64,000 nt of DNA from Heligmosomoides polygyrus polygyrus (GCA_947396885.1 CANDYH010000045.1:1-64000); one strand, 5' to 3'; shown: positions 1 through 10,959, counted from the stretch's first letter. Translations and numbers: made by a program. Notes: generated from the sequence alone by a model not told the origin.

Positions 1-900
1 TTCCCTCAAACACACTTAAAGCAGCAGGAACAGAACATCTAAGCTGATGTAAGCTTTCGCCTATTCGCTGATGAAGTGTTCAGGGTTCTTAGGCATTACC
101 ACATACAAGGCCAACAATCCAACCTCTCTAGATCGCAGATATTGGGCATCAGGGAGGTCCGTGACCTTGTCAAGTCCAAAGCCATAAGGCTCTCCATAAG
201 TGACAAGGGTGAGGAATTTGTTGTAATACCAAGCATTGAATTTTCTCTGTAAAGAAGATTTGATGTTAGATCGGATACACTCGCAAATTGACTTAGACCC
301 CTCCTCTATTCTCCTTCAGAGGCGCCCCTCCAAAAGCTTTAAACAACATTGCTCTTTTGCCACACACTTAAACAACATCGAGTACAGCAGATCTTGTTTG
401 GTGCGCAATGCAGCACGGTGTAGGCGCAGTTCGATCTCCTTCAGTCGGCGGTCGTTCTCTGGCTTGGGGAGGATTTTGGAGTTGGAGTGAGGATTCTGGG
501 ACGCGAGGTTCAAACGTCGGCGCGCAAAGCTTGAGACGTTCCGGATCTACTCCAGGGGTCCCAAGGTCAACCGGAAAGGGGAATGCCTGTATATAACGCG
601 CAAACTCAAGCCCTACCTCAGTCTCGCATTCTAACCTGGGGTAGGTGCTGTCGCGTACCCCAGCTTACCTTGTTCGGCTTCCTTTGGTCCTTCAGTGGAC
701 TGTGGTGAGGTACGATACTCGGATTCTCTCCTTTGTTCAAGCTTCCCAAAATTTGACATTGAATTTTGTAAGATTGAAGAGATGTTTGGTGGGGTAACTC
801 CTAACTGACTTGACCCTTTCAGGCTCTGAAGAAGGCGATCTAGCCGAAACGTTAGCCGCCAATAAAGCCGTTTACCAACCTCGTGAAGAGCTCAGCAACT
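1..900 (+). mobile_element. Penelope-like element copy A, internally deleted
   Basis: Two blocks of one Penelope-like retroelement. Bases 120-240 translate to a PLE N-terminal-like segment (EVRDLVKSKAIRLSISDKG). Bases 455-900 are nearly identical to the 3' end of copy B (8360-8797), covering the end of the GIY-YIG endonuclease region, the 3' untranslated region and the shared terminus near CTCAGCAACT. The reverse transcriptase core is missing, so this copy is dead. Frameshifts are visible around 520-600. The element probably extends left of the window. Confidence 0.75.
822..857 (+). ncRNA. Hammerhead-ribozyme-like motif, PLE copy A 3' end
   Basis: In order: GGCT (822-825), CTGAAGA (826-832), one unpaired A, a GGC/GCC stem with a 6-nt loop, GAAA, CGTT, then AGCC (854-857), which pairs with the first GGCT. 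This is the order of a type I hammerhead with a minimal stem III. The extra A after CTGAAGA departs from the consensus. PLEs are known to carry hammerheads, but activity here is inferred. Confidence 0.45.
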
Positions 901-1074
901 CTACAGACAGACTCTACTATGCCGAGCTTCAAAGAGAGTCGAACATGGCTAATCCTATAGTTGTTAAAAGAAGTCTATTACAGGATGCGGCGAAAATACC
1001 CGTGCACTGAAAATTCAATGGCATCTTAAAATCAAACTTCGCAAGTCAACTCTAACTATCAAATTTATCTACTA

Positions 1075-1330
1075 CAAACAATTCGAATAATTCTATTCGA
1101 ACTCGAATGCTCGAAAAAACGCGATATTTTTTCGAATGTATTCGAATTTGAATGCTCAAAAAACGCGATTTTCGAATGTATTCGAATTCGAATGCTCAAA
1201 AAACGCGATTTTCGAATGTATTCGAATTCGAACGCTCGAAACACTCGTGTTCGAATGTTCAAATTCGAATGCTCGAAACATTCGAATTCGAACGTTGGAT
1301 TGCTACGAAATCTGGGATCTAACAAAATAA
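1075..1330. repeat. 40-bp TTCGAA-rich tandem repeat
   Basis: About five to six degenerate units built on ATTCGAATTCGAATGCTC plus AAAAAACGCG. The best units start at 1161 and 1201, exactly 40 bp apart. Each unit is rich in the palindrome TTCGAA. Both strands give spurious Arg/Phe-rich frames, which are not genes. Confidence 0.85.
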
Positions 1331-1339
1331 TCTATCTTT

Positions 1340-1700
1340 CCTGCTTCAAGCATCTCAGAAGCAAATAATTTACGCTCCAATCAGAAGAGTGCGCGCCCTC
1401 TTCGGGAGCTCAGAGGCCGTATATTCTTCGAGCGCAGAACCAGGCTAAGGAAGGGACTCCAGGGTGTGTGTCATCCAAGCTGCTCGTGTGGGAACTGCTT
1501 TCGTCACCCAGGGGAGTTCGCAGCTAGGTTCTGTGCTCTCGAGCGCGGAAACGCATACAACTGGAAAATGCACAGAAAACGCCAGCGAATAATGTAGACG
1601 TCAAACACCTCAAATCTCAACCACTCCGTTGAAATGCAAAAATCTCGCAACGCAAGAGTCCTCCCTTAAATGAATCAGCGCCACTGTGCCCCACAACCTG
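1340..1700. repeat. Diverged copy of the palindromic-repeat arm
   Basis: Bases 1560-1665 resemble 31540-31625: both have CTGGAAAA, TGCACAG/TGCGCAG, GTAGACGTCA/ATAGACGTCA, then CAAATCTCAACCA and GTTGAAATGCAAAAAT. This is a worn copy of the outer arm of the 27-32 kb palindrome. Confidence 0.55.
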
Positions 1701-2780
1701 CCCAAACGTTTTCTGATTCCGCAGGCACGTTATCAACATCGGCGGCACATCTCCAGGAGGGTTTCTTTTATCGCTGCGAGCGATTTTCTTTTATGTGGAA
1801 ATCAATGTTAAACTGGACACTTTTCAAATCAAAGTGGACATATTTCACGACTAATTGGACACTCTTCTCAACAAGTGTAACTCTATTGGAATCAACGGAA
1901 CATCTTCCAAATCAAAACGAGATTTTTTCGCATTAAACTAGAGACTCTCCAAAAGGGTTAGAATAATGATTAAATAAAAGAATAATTTGTGACTAGTTAG
2001 AACAGTTCGTTACCAGCCAAGACAACCTTCTTAGTTTGTCACAAGGTGCATTTAAAACCTTCATCAGGAGAAATGTCACCTTCGATCCGCCTTGATCTTG
2101 TCGGCGTTTTTCTAAATTTTATTTCGTTCCTGATATATGTATGTATGCATTGTATAATGTATCATCCTGTGTACAATGCATGCCTTATATAAATAAATAA
2201 ATAATTTTTGTCCAAGGAAATTTAGCATAACTTTTTGAAATTTCATTTCATTACTCAACACGTTGACACATTGGTTTATGAAGCTGCTTTTTTTGGAGAG
2301 GAAGAATAATGTTAGGCTATCGCAAAACTAATTTCCGTTTTGAGGTATGTATAGATAAAAAAGTTTTTTTTACCCCAAAGCATCCCATCTCGGGGAAAGT
2401 CACATATACCGTTCGGTAGGTTTTTTCCTGCTCTTTCAAAAAATATACGTAGATTTCGCTCTAATTTTTCTGGCCGACTTTCTCCATAGCCCCGTAAAAT
2501 CATGAACCGACGCGACTATCGAGTCATCATGCTTTACGAATCCAAATTGGGACATTCTGCGAGAAAGGCATCCCGTAACCAGGAGACCAGATCCCGACGC
2601 CGATTTGCTTATGTACAGAAGCGGGATCGTTTGGATCCGCTCCCAAAAGAAACTTTGAAGAGTCGACTTTGACCGGTTTTGATGAATTTTTGCTTACCAA
2701 GGAAGGATCTGAGGCGTAGGTCTGAACGGGGAAAATGGATAATACTGCAAGAGTTTCCACCCTTCATGCAGTAGAAAAGC
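1700..2780. other. AT-rich unassigned region
   Basis: No coding region is supported. It contains a short run of TGGACA-type degenerate repeats (1815-1900), a TATATAAATAAATAAATAA stretch near 2188 that could be an old LINE tail, and a segment near 2695-2740 resembling the outer arm of the 27-kb palindrome (GGAAGG...GTCTGAACG). Confidence 0.4.
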
Positions 2781-2810
2781 ATGTTTCGTTCAGTTCCTGA
2801 ACCAAAAGAG

Positions 2811-3224
2811 CTACGGGTCCTCGAAGGTGGGGTACACTATCGCATCGTCAGTGAGTGCCCACGTGCATACGTGTGCGCGCTGACGTATGGGAAGTGGCTG
2901 AAGGCTGTGCGGCGAGCAAGTCGGTGGCTCATACACCAATGTGTCAAACGATTCCGCTGTGGAAGCCATCTTCGAGCTCCACAGCCAACACCAAGAAGCT
3001 ATTAACATGTTTGGTTTTTCCATAATCCAGTTGATGACACTCTTTAAAGAGTGTCTGTCTTGCAATATCTTCAGGTGGTCCGGGAGGTATTTTGCGCAAA
3101 TAAGGGGATTGGCTATGGGACAACGACTAGCACCCACACTGGCCATTGCCTTCATGTCAAAGATCGAGGCACTGGTGGTGTTACGGCTTCCTTTGTTATA
3201 CTGCTGATATGTGGATGACTGCTT
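2811..3224 (+). pseudogene. Penelope-like element copy B, reverse transcriptase part
   Basis: The + frame reads a PLE reverse transcriptase core: IFELHSQHQEAINMFGFS, then RYFAQIRGLAMGQRLAPTLA, followed by YVDDC at the active site. The coding sequence is cut immediately after the VDD box by the CR1 LINE starting at 3225 and resumes at 7574 with DCFILTATQHEMDKCF. One in-frame stop lies just before YVDD (TGA near 3205). Clear homology starts near 2900. The copy is inactive. Confidence 0.8.
3215..3224 (+). repeat. Target-site duplication of CR1 insertion, left
   Basis: ATGACTGCTT, repeated exactly at 7574-7583. Removing the intervening sequence and one repeat restores PLE frame YVDDCFILTA, which fixes the insertion boundaries. 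Confidence 0.85.
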
Positions 3225-3344
3225 CCTGACGTTGTCGAGTGCGGTTGCCTTTAGCCGTGAGCTCTTTGTTCTGATCATTTTCATGTGCATTCCTTTCAGT
3301 TCCGGTCTATTTGAGGATTCACTTTTGGTTGCATCGTAAAGGAA

Positions 3345-4007
3345 ATGGCTGAAAATCGCAAAATCGAACCTAAACGGAATACGAAGCCTGATTTGCCCTC
3401 TGATTCCCAGTCGAAGACTGATTCTCAAGGACTTTCATGCCTTCGTCAGATGTCGCTGTCAGACATCCTTCAAGCAATTATGGCACGTAATCAGAATCCA
3501 ATTATTAATGAGATGCTTCTCGTAGCATGTGAAAAGATATCTGTTGAACATTCTGAGGCCATCGAAGCTGAAAAACGCTCACGTAGCATAGTTGTTTCTG
3601 GGGTAGAAGAGGCAGCCGACAATCTTTCCCCTTACGAACGTCAAGTTGATCTCGATGTTAAGGTTTGCAATCTCATGTGTGCTTTAAAAGTTGAGTGCAA
3701 GCCAATGGAGGTTTTTCGAATGGGAAAATCTGACTCCAACCGTCCGAGATTACTTAAGATTGTGCTACCTACTACCCGACACTGACGACAAGCACTTGCA
3801 AACGCACGACTTTTGCATGGCATAAATGGAATGGAGCACATATACATTAGGCGTAGCATGACAACAGAAGAGCGTAAACGTGATTATGAGCTGAGACAAA
3901 TGGCTAAGGAAAAGAATGCTAACATAGGGCGGCGTGAGTGGGTAGTTTATCGCAGCGAACTCAAACATGTTTCGGAATTGCCTAACAGACAATCGGGAAA
4001 CGTATGA
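3345..4007 (+). pseudogene. CR1 ORF1 protein with one in-frame stop
   Basis: The frame opens at ATG 3345, meets TGA at 3783-3785 and continues in the same frame to 4007, giving about 220 codons. The charged sequence (for example RSRSIVVSGVEEAADN and MTTEERKRDYELRQMAKEK) resembles the RNA-binding, chaperone-like ORF1 of nematode CR1 elements. The motif after the stop, IYIRRSMTTEER, matches the usual ORF1 C-terminus. The stop codon TGA at 4005-4007 overlaps the ORF2 start ATG at 4004. Identity to CR1 ORF1 is inferred from position and composition. Confidence 0.65.
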
Positions 4008-6728
4008 GCTTGCACGGTAATTGGCCCCCCTTTTCCTGTTGTCTCATGCATGCCCGTAGTCTCTCTAATAAACTACATCATTTTCATTCCTTTCTCTCAA
4101 ATATTAAGCCCGCCGTAGTTTTTGTAACAGAAACCTGTTTATCTCCAAAAATCAAAGACTCCGAAGTGACTGCTGATTTTCCTTACCATTTATCGATTCG
4201 ATCGTCCAGCGAAGAGAGGGGTGGAGTTTGTATGTTATTTTCTAGCAACCTTTGTGCACAAAAAATTGAATCAGTTTCTTGTTTAAGAGCTGATGTTTTG
4301 TGTGTTGATATGCTATGTGCAGCTACGTCAACTTTCACAAGATTTATACTTGTTTACCGCCTACTTAATTCACACAGCAGCGATGATGACTTTTTACTCG
4401 ATGAACTCCGTGCTCTTTGCTCGTCTGTTGTGGATACTGTTTTACTTGGTGACTTCAACCTAAAGGTTAGTTGGCAAGATTGTCGACCGCTCGACTCTAT
4501 CGCCTCCCGATATTTAAGCTTTTTTGATAGCTGCGGGCTAAAGCAACTCGTCAATCAACCGACACACGAAGGAAACACACTCGATATCACTCTTACCTCC
4601 TCTGATAACATATAAAACATCGAGATTCTTCCTTCTCTAGCTAATTCTGACTATAGCGTTGTTGGTTTCAAAATAAGTGCCCCTCGTCTTTCCTCCACAC
4701 TCTTACCACTGCCAGATTTTCTCCACACTGATTTCCGTTCACTTAACGGATGTCTTGAAAGAGTTGACTGGCTCAGATTATTCGATGCGTATGAATCAAC
4801 ATCTGATCTCTACAGAAGGTTCTGTACTGTACTCTATGACTTGCTGGGAAAATTTGTACCATTTAAACTCAGACAGCCTTTCTCATTGAAACTTCCGCAG
4901 CACATACTTAATCTACTAGCACAGAAACAGAACATCTCTTCCAATTCTATTAACCCTATGCAACATCCATTATACAAAAAAGTATGCTCCGATATTGACT
5001 ACCATCTAAGAAGGTTTTTAGATTGCAAAGAGCGACGTTTAGCATCTCGTCCATCCATGAAAAGCCTTCACCTATATATTAGAAAGAAGATTAAAGGTCA
5101 CCAACAAGTTCCTGTCCTTATAGATAGAGATGGCTCAATGTGCATTTCCGATTCTTCCAAAGCAAGTGCTCTTGGAAATTTCTTTTCAAATGTGTTTTCA
5201 ACTGAATCTCTAATGAACATTCTAAGCCTACCTTTCATTTAGTTACTGCCACATATAATCAAGAAAATCTATACATCGATCCTTCTGCTATCACTCGAAT
5301 ACTTAAGCATATGAAAATTTTCGTGACGGAACCTTATGATGGTATACCACCTATAGTATTCAAAAAATGCGCTCAGTCCATTTCTAAACCACTTGCATAT
5401 ATTTTCAATGTTTCGTTCATGTTAGGAGAAGTGCCGGGAATTTGGAAGAAGGCTCTGGTTACCGCCATACCGAAAGTTAATAACGCCAAACTAGTATCTG
5501 AATACCGGCCAATAAGTATCACACCGACACCTATCAAAACCATGGAAAAGATTATTAAAGAACGGCTCTTATCATGGATCCTTAAATTCCATCCGTTCCC
5601 CTCTAAGCAGCATGGCTTCCTAAGTGGAGCTTCCACTACAACAAATTTGGTGGACAGTTTGCACGATTGGACATCAGCTCTGAGTAGTGGAAAATCGGTT
5701 GATGTGATTTTTATCGATCTAACTAAAGCATTTGACAAGGTGAACCACAACAAACTTATTCACAAGCTAAAGCTCCTAAAGATTTCGGATAATGTGTTGA
5801 AGTGGATTATTTCATACCTTTGCGATCGATACATGACGGTTAAGCTTGGTAAGGAATACTCTAAAAGACATCACTGCACTAGTGACGTACCTCAAGGCGG
5901 AGTAATCTCACCTTTACTTTTTATTGTCACGTTCTGCTCTAAAAAAATGTATGCAACTTCTAAACAAATATTCAGTGCAATGGGACCTCACAGTAAATCT
6001 GAACAAATGCTCTGTATTTCACATAGGAAAAGGGTCTTGTAATGAATACTGTATAAACGGAGTCATACTTACGAAATCTGAAATCGCCAAAGACCTGGGT
6101 GTTTTGATGTATACAAATCTAAGTTTTCAGAGCATATCAACTACACTGTAAAAAAAGCTTATGCAGCGCTTTTTTCTCTTCTCCGTAATGTTCATGTTAA
6201 AGATCCAACACTACTCGTTCGTCTGTTCAAAACCTACGTTTTGCCACATCTTCATTATAACTCTCCAGTATGGAATCCCTGCGCAAAAAATACATTCTCC
6301 AACTTGTAAATGTCCAGAAAACATTTACAAAAATAATTTTCCGCAGAATCAATAATCACTTTGGACATGTTAACATACCATGTTATTCTGACCGACTAAG
6401 AATACTAAACCTGCAAAATTTACAATGCAGAAGGGCAATTGCTGATCCCGTTTTTTGTTTTCGAGTACTTCGCAGAGAGACTCGTCTTAACCCCAATAAG
6501 TACTGGGTTTACAGACCATGTAGCGAGAGAATTGGTAGTTTCACCATTCACTGTAAACATCCAGCAACCAAATGTCGTGGAAAAATCTTTAACTCACTAT
6601 TTTGTCGAGTTGCCAGATGGTTCCAGCGCATTCCTGCAGAAATTTTTTGTTCCGAAAACAGCTACATCTTCAAAGCAAGGTTGGAAAAGCTCGATCTTTT
6701 GCAAATTCTAGGAAATAATAATGTCTAA
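4004..6728 (+). pseudogene. CR1 ORF2: APE endonuclease-reverse transcriptase, broken
   Basis: Block 1 (4004-4615) is the endonuclease, with VFVTETCLSPKI, ERGGVCMLF and DTVLLGDFNLKVSW. After a frameshift near 4613 comes the linker (to 5242). The reverse transcriptase block (5311-5950) has EYRPISITPTPIKTMEKII, VIFIDLTKAFDKVNHNKL and DVPQGGVISPLLF. Directly after the PQGGVISPLLF box the sequence jumps to the thumb region (LTVNLNKCSVFHIGKGS), so the YADD catalytic box is deleted. The C-terminal block (6270-6728) has CRRAIADPVFCFRVLRRET and KIFNSLFCRVARWFQRIP. At least four frame disruptions make the ORF non-functional. Confidence 0.85.
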
Positions 6729-7573
6729 CGATGATGTCTTTGATTGCAGCCAACTTTCACTTTTATCCTTGCCATGGTTTGTCAGAGACAATCTGCCGGC
6801 CCCGCTCTTTATCTTGCAGTCCAGTCTTCAGGAAGATACCAGCAGTCCAATGAAGCAGTAGATTTTTAAGAATACAGTTCTCAATCATGTTTGTTAATTA
6901 CAATTGGTGTTTTTCTAACCAACATAATAATCGTAGGCGAATTCATTGTCTTATGGGTGATATACATGTATGTATCTATGTAAAGGCGGCGTCAGCAAGA
7001 GTAGTCCCGGGTTGCATTTAATATTCTTTATACATTTTCTTTTTCTTGCTTTTGTTCAACTTAAACGAATCTTGTTCTCCGTACCGACGTCTTTCGTTCG
7101 TGCGTTTGAATGTGCGCAACTCCCTTCTATGCTACCGCCTGAGGTGCGTACCAGTTTAAAGAGGCCTTTGAAATACAGGGCCCGCCTTGGGGTCGTGTAC
7201 GTAGAAGGTCGTAGACTTTGTGCATTTCATAATTCGCATGCAAGACGTCCTCGTGAAAAGAATTTCATCTACGCTTCATGCTCTTTTTATTGTTTTCAAG
7301 AGCCTTTGCAGGTTATTTTTTTTCCATTGTAAGAAACAATGCGGACTACTCTTCGACAAACCTCTTTTTCCATTAACAATGAACCAGGCAACGAACTCAC
7401 AACGATCTCAATTTATCCAATTTCAAACTGGAGTTCCCACATTCACCAATGGATTGAAAAACACTCAAACTGAACATATGTCATGTATGTGGTCTGACGT
7501 AATCTACAGTATTTGTTTTGTTTATTATTTATAGCACACATTTTATGTAGTAAATAAATAAATAAATAAATAA

Positions 7574-8546
7574 ATGACTGCTTTATCCTCACTGCCACAC
7601 AACACGAAATGGACAAGTGCTTTGAGGTTATGAACAGCCAGTCCGAATACATCAAACTCACAAGGGAAAAGCCTTGTGGGAACTGGCTCCCTTTCCTCAA
7701 CGTTCAAGTTCAGCTGGCAGGGAATAGCTACATATCACCAAGTGGTATCGAAAGCCCAGCTGCAAAAACATAATTGTCCATAGTCGATCGGCACACCCAC
7801 ATCGGACAAAGGAAGCGGTAGTAAGGAACATATTCCGAACGGCAGCTAGTGTGTGTACCGGAGAAGGTGAGCGAAATGGATCCCTGGAGGTGGCTCGGGA
7901 GATAGCCGTTGTCAACGGCTATTCTCTCCGTAAACCCTCATTCAGACCCAGGGGGAGGGCAGTTCAGGAAAACGGCACTACTCCAACTAAGAAAATTCCA
8001 TTTCTGGTGCCTTTCGTCTCCGACGAAGTGATCACTTCTATACGGAAGTGTCTGAGGAGATCTGGGCTGGAAAATGTGGTTACGGTCATTGATCTTCCAC
8101 CTAACAAGCTTAAGACCAGGTTGGTCCGCAATCGACTATATGACCGCACTTGTGAGACCCCTAATTGTGTGGTTTGCCCAGGGGGAAAGGAAGGTGACTG
8201 CACCGTATCGGGTGTAGCCTACCTGATCTCCTGTCAAGCTTGTGGCGAGGAGTACATCGGCGAAACTGGCCGTCTTCTGCACGTGAGAATAAATGAGCAT
8301 CTGGATGACAAGGAGAAGCTTAGGGCATCCACTGCCCTAGGCTACCGCATGATCAATTCTCATGGAGGGGATGATTTTGGAGTTGGAGTGAGGATTCTGG
8401 GACGCGAGGTTCAAACTTCGGCGCGCAAAGCCCTTGAGGCGTTCTGGATCTACTCCAGGGGTCCCAATGTCAACCGGAAAGGGGAATGCCTGTATATAAC
8501 GCGCGAACTCAAGCCCACCTCAGTCTCGCATTCTACCCTGGTGTAG
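7574..8546 (+). pseudogene. Penelope-like element copy B, thumb and GIY-YIG endonuclease
   Basis: Continuation of the PLE after the CR1 insertion. The frame from 7574 reads DCFILTATQHEMDKCFEVMN and GNWLPFLNVQVQ, typical of the PLE RT thumb. A long frame (7851-8546) carries the GIY-YIG endonuclease: a Cys-rich knuckle (CETPNCVVCPGGKEGDC), AYLISCQACGEEYIGETGR (the GIY-YIG core, as EYIGETGR), then RINEHL and the terminal FWIYSRGPNVNRKGE. The domain looks intact although the ORF is split by the LINE. The GIY-YIG nuclease nicks target DNA for PLE integration. Confidence 0.85.
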
Positions 8547-8718
8547 GTGCTGTCCCGTACCCCAGCTTACCTTGTGCGGCTTCCTTTGGTCCTGGACTGT
8601 GGTGAGGTACGATACTCGGATTCTCTCCTGTGTTCAGGCTTCCAAAAATTTGACATTGAATTTTGTAAAGTTGAAGAGATGTTTGGTGAGGTAACTCCTA
8701 ACTTACTTGACCCTTTCA

Positions 8719-8754
8719 GGCTCTGAAGAAGGCGATCCAGCCGAAACGTTAGCC
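8719..8754 (+). ncRNA. Hammerhead-ribozyme-like motif, PLE copy B 3' end
   Basis: GGCT (8719-8722), CTGAAGA (8723-8729), an extra A, a GGC/GCC stem, GAAA (8743-8746), CGTT, AGCC (8751-8754). It has the same layout as copy A and differs only in the stem II loop. Confidence 0.45.
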
Positions 8755-8797
8755 GCCAATAAAGTCGTTTACCAACCTCATGAAGAGCTCAGCAACT

Positions 8798-9400
8798 ATA
8801 GGATTTTGCCACTTTTATTTCTCTATGGAAATGCTCCGGCGAGAGCACAAAGAACCGCTCTACTGACTGCTCCAACATTCCCTAAGAATTCCATAGAGCT
8901 TTCGTAATATAGCGTCTTCAATAATGAAAGGAGTCACCAGTTTCATAGCTTATTTTGTGGCGCATGGAGTTTTGAGGTGGATCTTTATTTAGCGTGGCCT
9001 CACCTTCCGACTTCACGTTGCCTTCAGAAGCCAATTGAATCCACCGCCAGGTAGGGCGTTCGCCCTCGTTAGTTGACTAGTAGGGCCAAAGATGAAAATC
9101 AAAACCTTGAGCAGCACAGGTTACACTAACTAACTAATGAGAGGTTTATATTCAAAGAGAGAACCTAAACCCAGTTTTTTTTTGTTGCTTGGTCGTTATT
9201 CGTTTTCCGCTATCCGGCCATTTTTGGGCAAAATTATCCGTTATTTGCTATCCGGTTTTTTTTTATTATCCGCTCATCTCTCTGGTACGCAAACCTCTTT
9301 CACTCATCTACCCCACGACAAAAACCAACATCCTCGCTGGTGAGGAAGAGCCTTCGATTCTTCCTACATACGTTTAGAGGCTGCAACCAAGAGCATGAAG
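8798..9400. other. Unassigned region
   Basis: No gene or clear repeat boundary is visible. Bases 9185-9275 hold short repeats of TTATCCG/TATCCGG that also occur near 50365-50440. Confidence 0.4.
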
Positions 9401-10215
9401 AGTGGCATAGCCCCCCCCCCTGCCTCGCTTACGGGCCAAGAGACGGCGGAGAAGGTCTTCAAAACTGCCGCATTGTATGTACATATGCTTTCCTGCTGAG
9501 CGTGCTTTACAAGCTCTCCACGAAGATTATTCTTAAACGTACATCAAGGGAACTGGATGAGGCCAACCTATGGAGCTCTTGTGAGTTCAGCTGCATATAC
9601 CGAAATCAGGTCGTCTTGATGGTCATTGGGGCATAATACCATTTACTCATAGTTCTAGTTTCTCCTTCATCGACTATAAAAAGGCGTACGGTTTTGTTGA
9701 AACGAACGCCATTTTGTCTGAGCCCATCGTCCAAGGAGTGGACACGTCCTGCGTTAGAACACAAGCCGTCTGCTTCGTTGTATGCCAGACAACAGTTCAG
9801 CTATTACACTGCTCTTAGCATTCAATTGGGAATGGGGTGGGAGAGGACGACACCGCGTCGACGAAGCTGTTCACTGCAGCGCTACAGTGGATAGTGAAGT
9901 CGCTCGACTGGAACGAAGAGGGCGTACATGTGAATGGAAAATTTCTTTCAAGTTTTCGTTTTGTTGACGACGTTGTACTACTCTCGAATTCGATCGCTGA
10001 AGCAGAAGTGATGCCTACTGAGCTGAACGAAGCAGAGGAAGGGATAGGACTGCGAATCCAGAGAAAGGCGCAGTTCAATTTTCCCCAGAAGAGGGCGGTC
10101 CTTGTTGCATAAGTATTCCCAAGTTCTCTTCTCCACACGCGAAGCAAGGACGGAACGACGGCTCGCAACGAGCATCTCGGTCATCTTGCCTTGCAACGCC
10201 TCTTTTTAAAGGTCA
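9400..10215 (+). pseudogene. Degraded RTE-type reverse transcriptase
   Basis: Scattered frames match the intact RTE at 12626-15544: LLSVLYKLSTKIILKRTSRELDEA (compare [24 protein letters not shown]), FIDYKKAYGFVETNAIL (motif A) and FRFVDDVVLLSNSIAEAE (motif C, FVDD). Multiple frameshifts separate them. This is an old, 5'- and 3'-truncated fossil of the same clade but clearly more diverged than the copy at 47625. Confidence 0.75.
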
Positions 10216-10659
10216 GGAAGAAGGCCATCGCGCCAAAAATAAATAAAAGCACTCAGAGTATCTGTCAGCGTGTCGCGAAAGGCAACAGGAACATGTGCGT
10301 AACAAACGGACTTCGACTGTATAACCACAAGTAGGTGAGTCGTTATAGTAGCGGATGATCAACTAAACAGAGGTTCTTAGCCTTACGACCTTGTAACCAA
10401 ACTGCTTACTAGCAAAGACAATCACACTCGGTAGAGGTTCGTATAGCGAACGGGAATGTTTTCACTAGGTCGCTGAGCCTCGGTTTTTTTACTTTGGAAG
10501 TACACGTGCCTGAGACTCACAGTAGCTGTACAAAGGGGGATTTGGATGAACCTATTGCTGAGCGGAGACAGCCTAAACGCACGGCAAAACTGCTCACCAA
10601 TTCATCGTATGTTCTCTCATTTCTAACGTACGCAGCCTACGCAGTCAATTCACGCGTAA
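10215..10659. other. Unassigned region
   Basis: No supported gene. It lies between an RTE fossil and a small inverted-repeat element. Confidence 0.4.
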
Positions 10660-10799
10660 GGCCTATGCTATACTTCGGTGGCGCTGTTGTCGGTGACGTC
10701 AGCGACAGTGTAGCGCGGGCTGCTACGCACTGGGTAGCACCCACTCAACACTGCCGCCGACGTCGCCGATAGCAGCGTCGCCGAAGTATAACATAGGTG
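10660..10799. mobile_element. 140-bp GC-rich MITE, PIF/Harbinger-like
   Basis: Nearly palindromic: left end CCTATGCTATACTTCGG, and the right end reads as its complement (CCGAAGTATAACATAGG). TAA flanks both sides (10657-10659 and 10800-10802), the 3-bp duplication expected of PIF/Harbinger elements. It shares the TATACT...GC-rich inner pattern with 16729-17681 and 56095-56229. Confidence 0.65.
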
Positions 10800-10959
10800 T
10801 AAATCATAATTTCCTGGCTCGCGGCGATCCGCGCGACCAACCGCCGACGTAAGACTTCGATTGGCCATAAATCGATTGGGCTGTTGCATTCGCAGGCTTT
10901 ACATTGTAGTTTCTATCGTCTGCTACCCTTCGTATTTGCCTCTACTTTCAACGCAATTA

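Larger units (their letters stand above)
3225..7573 (+). mobile_element. CR1-type LINE inserted in PLE copy B
   Basis: A 4.35-kb non-LTR retrotransposon with a short 5' leader, ORF1, ORF2 (APE endonuclease plus reverse transcriptase), a 3' untranslated region and a terminal (TAAA)n tail at 7549-7573. A 10-bp target-site duplication flanks it. It is near full length, but it carries several frameshifts, an ORF1 stop and loss of the RT catalytic box, so it cannot move by itself. Confidence 0.85.
7574..8797 (+). mobile_element. Penelope-like element copy B, 3' part
   Basis: Runs from the right copy of the 10-bp duplication (7574-7583) to the terminus shared with copy A (AGCAACT at 8791-8797). 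With 2811-3224 it forms one PLE interrupted by CR1. Alignment of the last 440 bp to copy A (455-900) shows only scattered substitutions and short indels. Confidence 0.8.

Noticed and set aside
1065..1330. 86-aa and 64-aa Arg/Phe/Asn-rich frames
   Set aside because: Translation of a 40-bp tandem repeat; no codon or composition sign of a protein.
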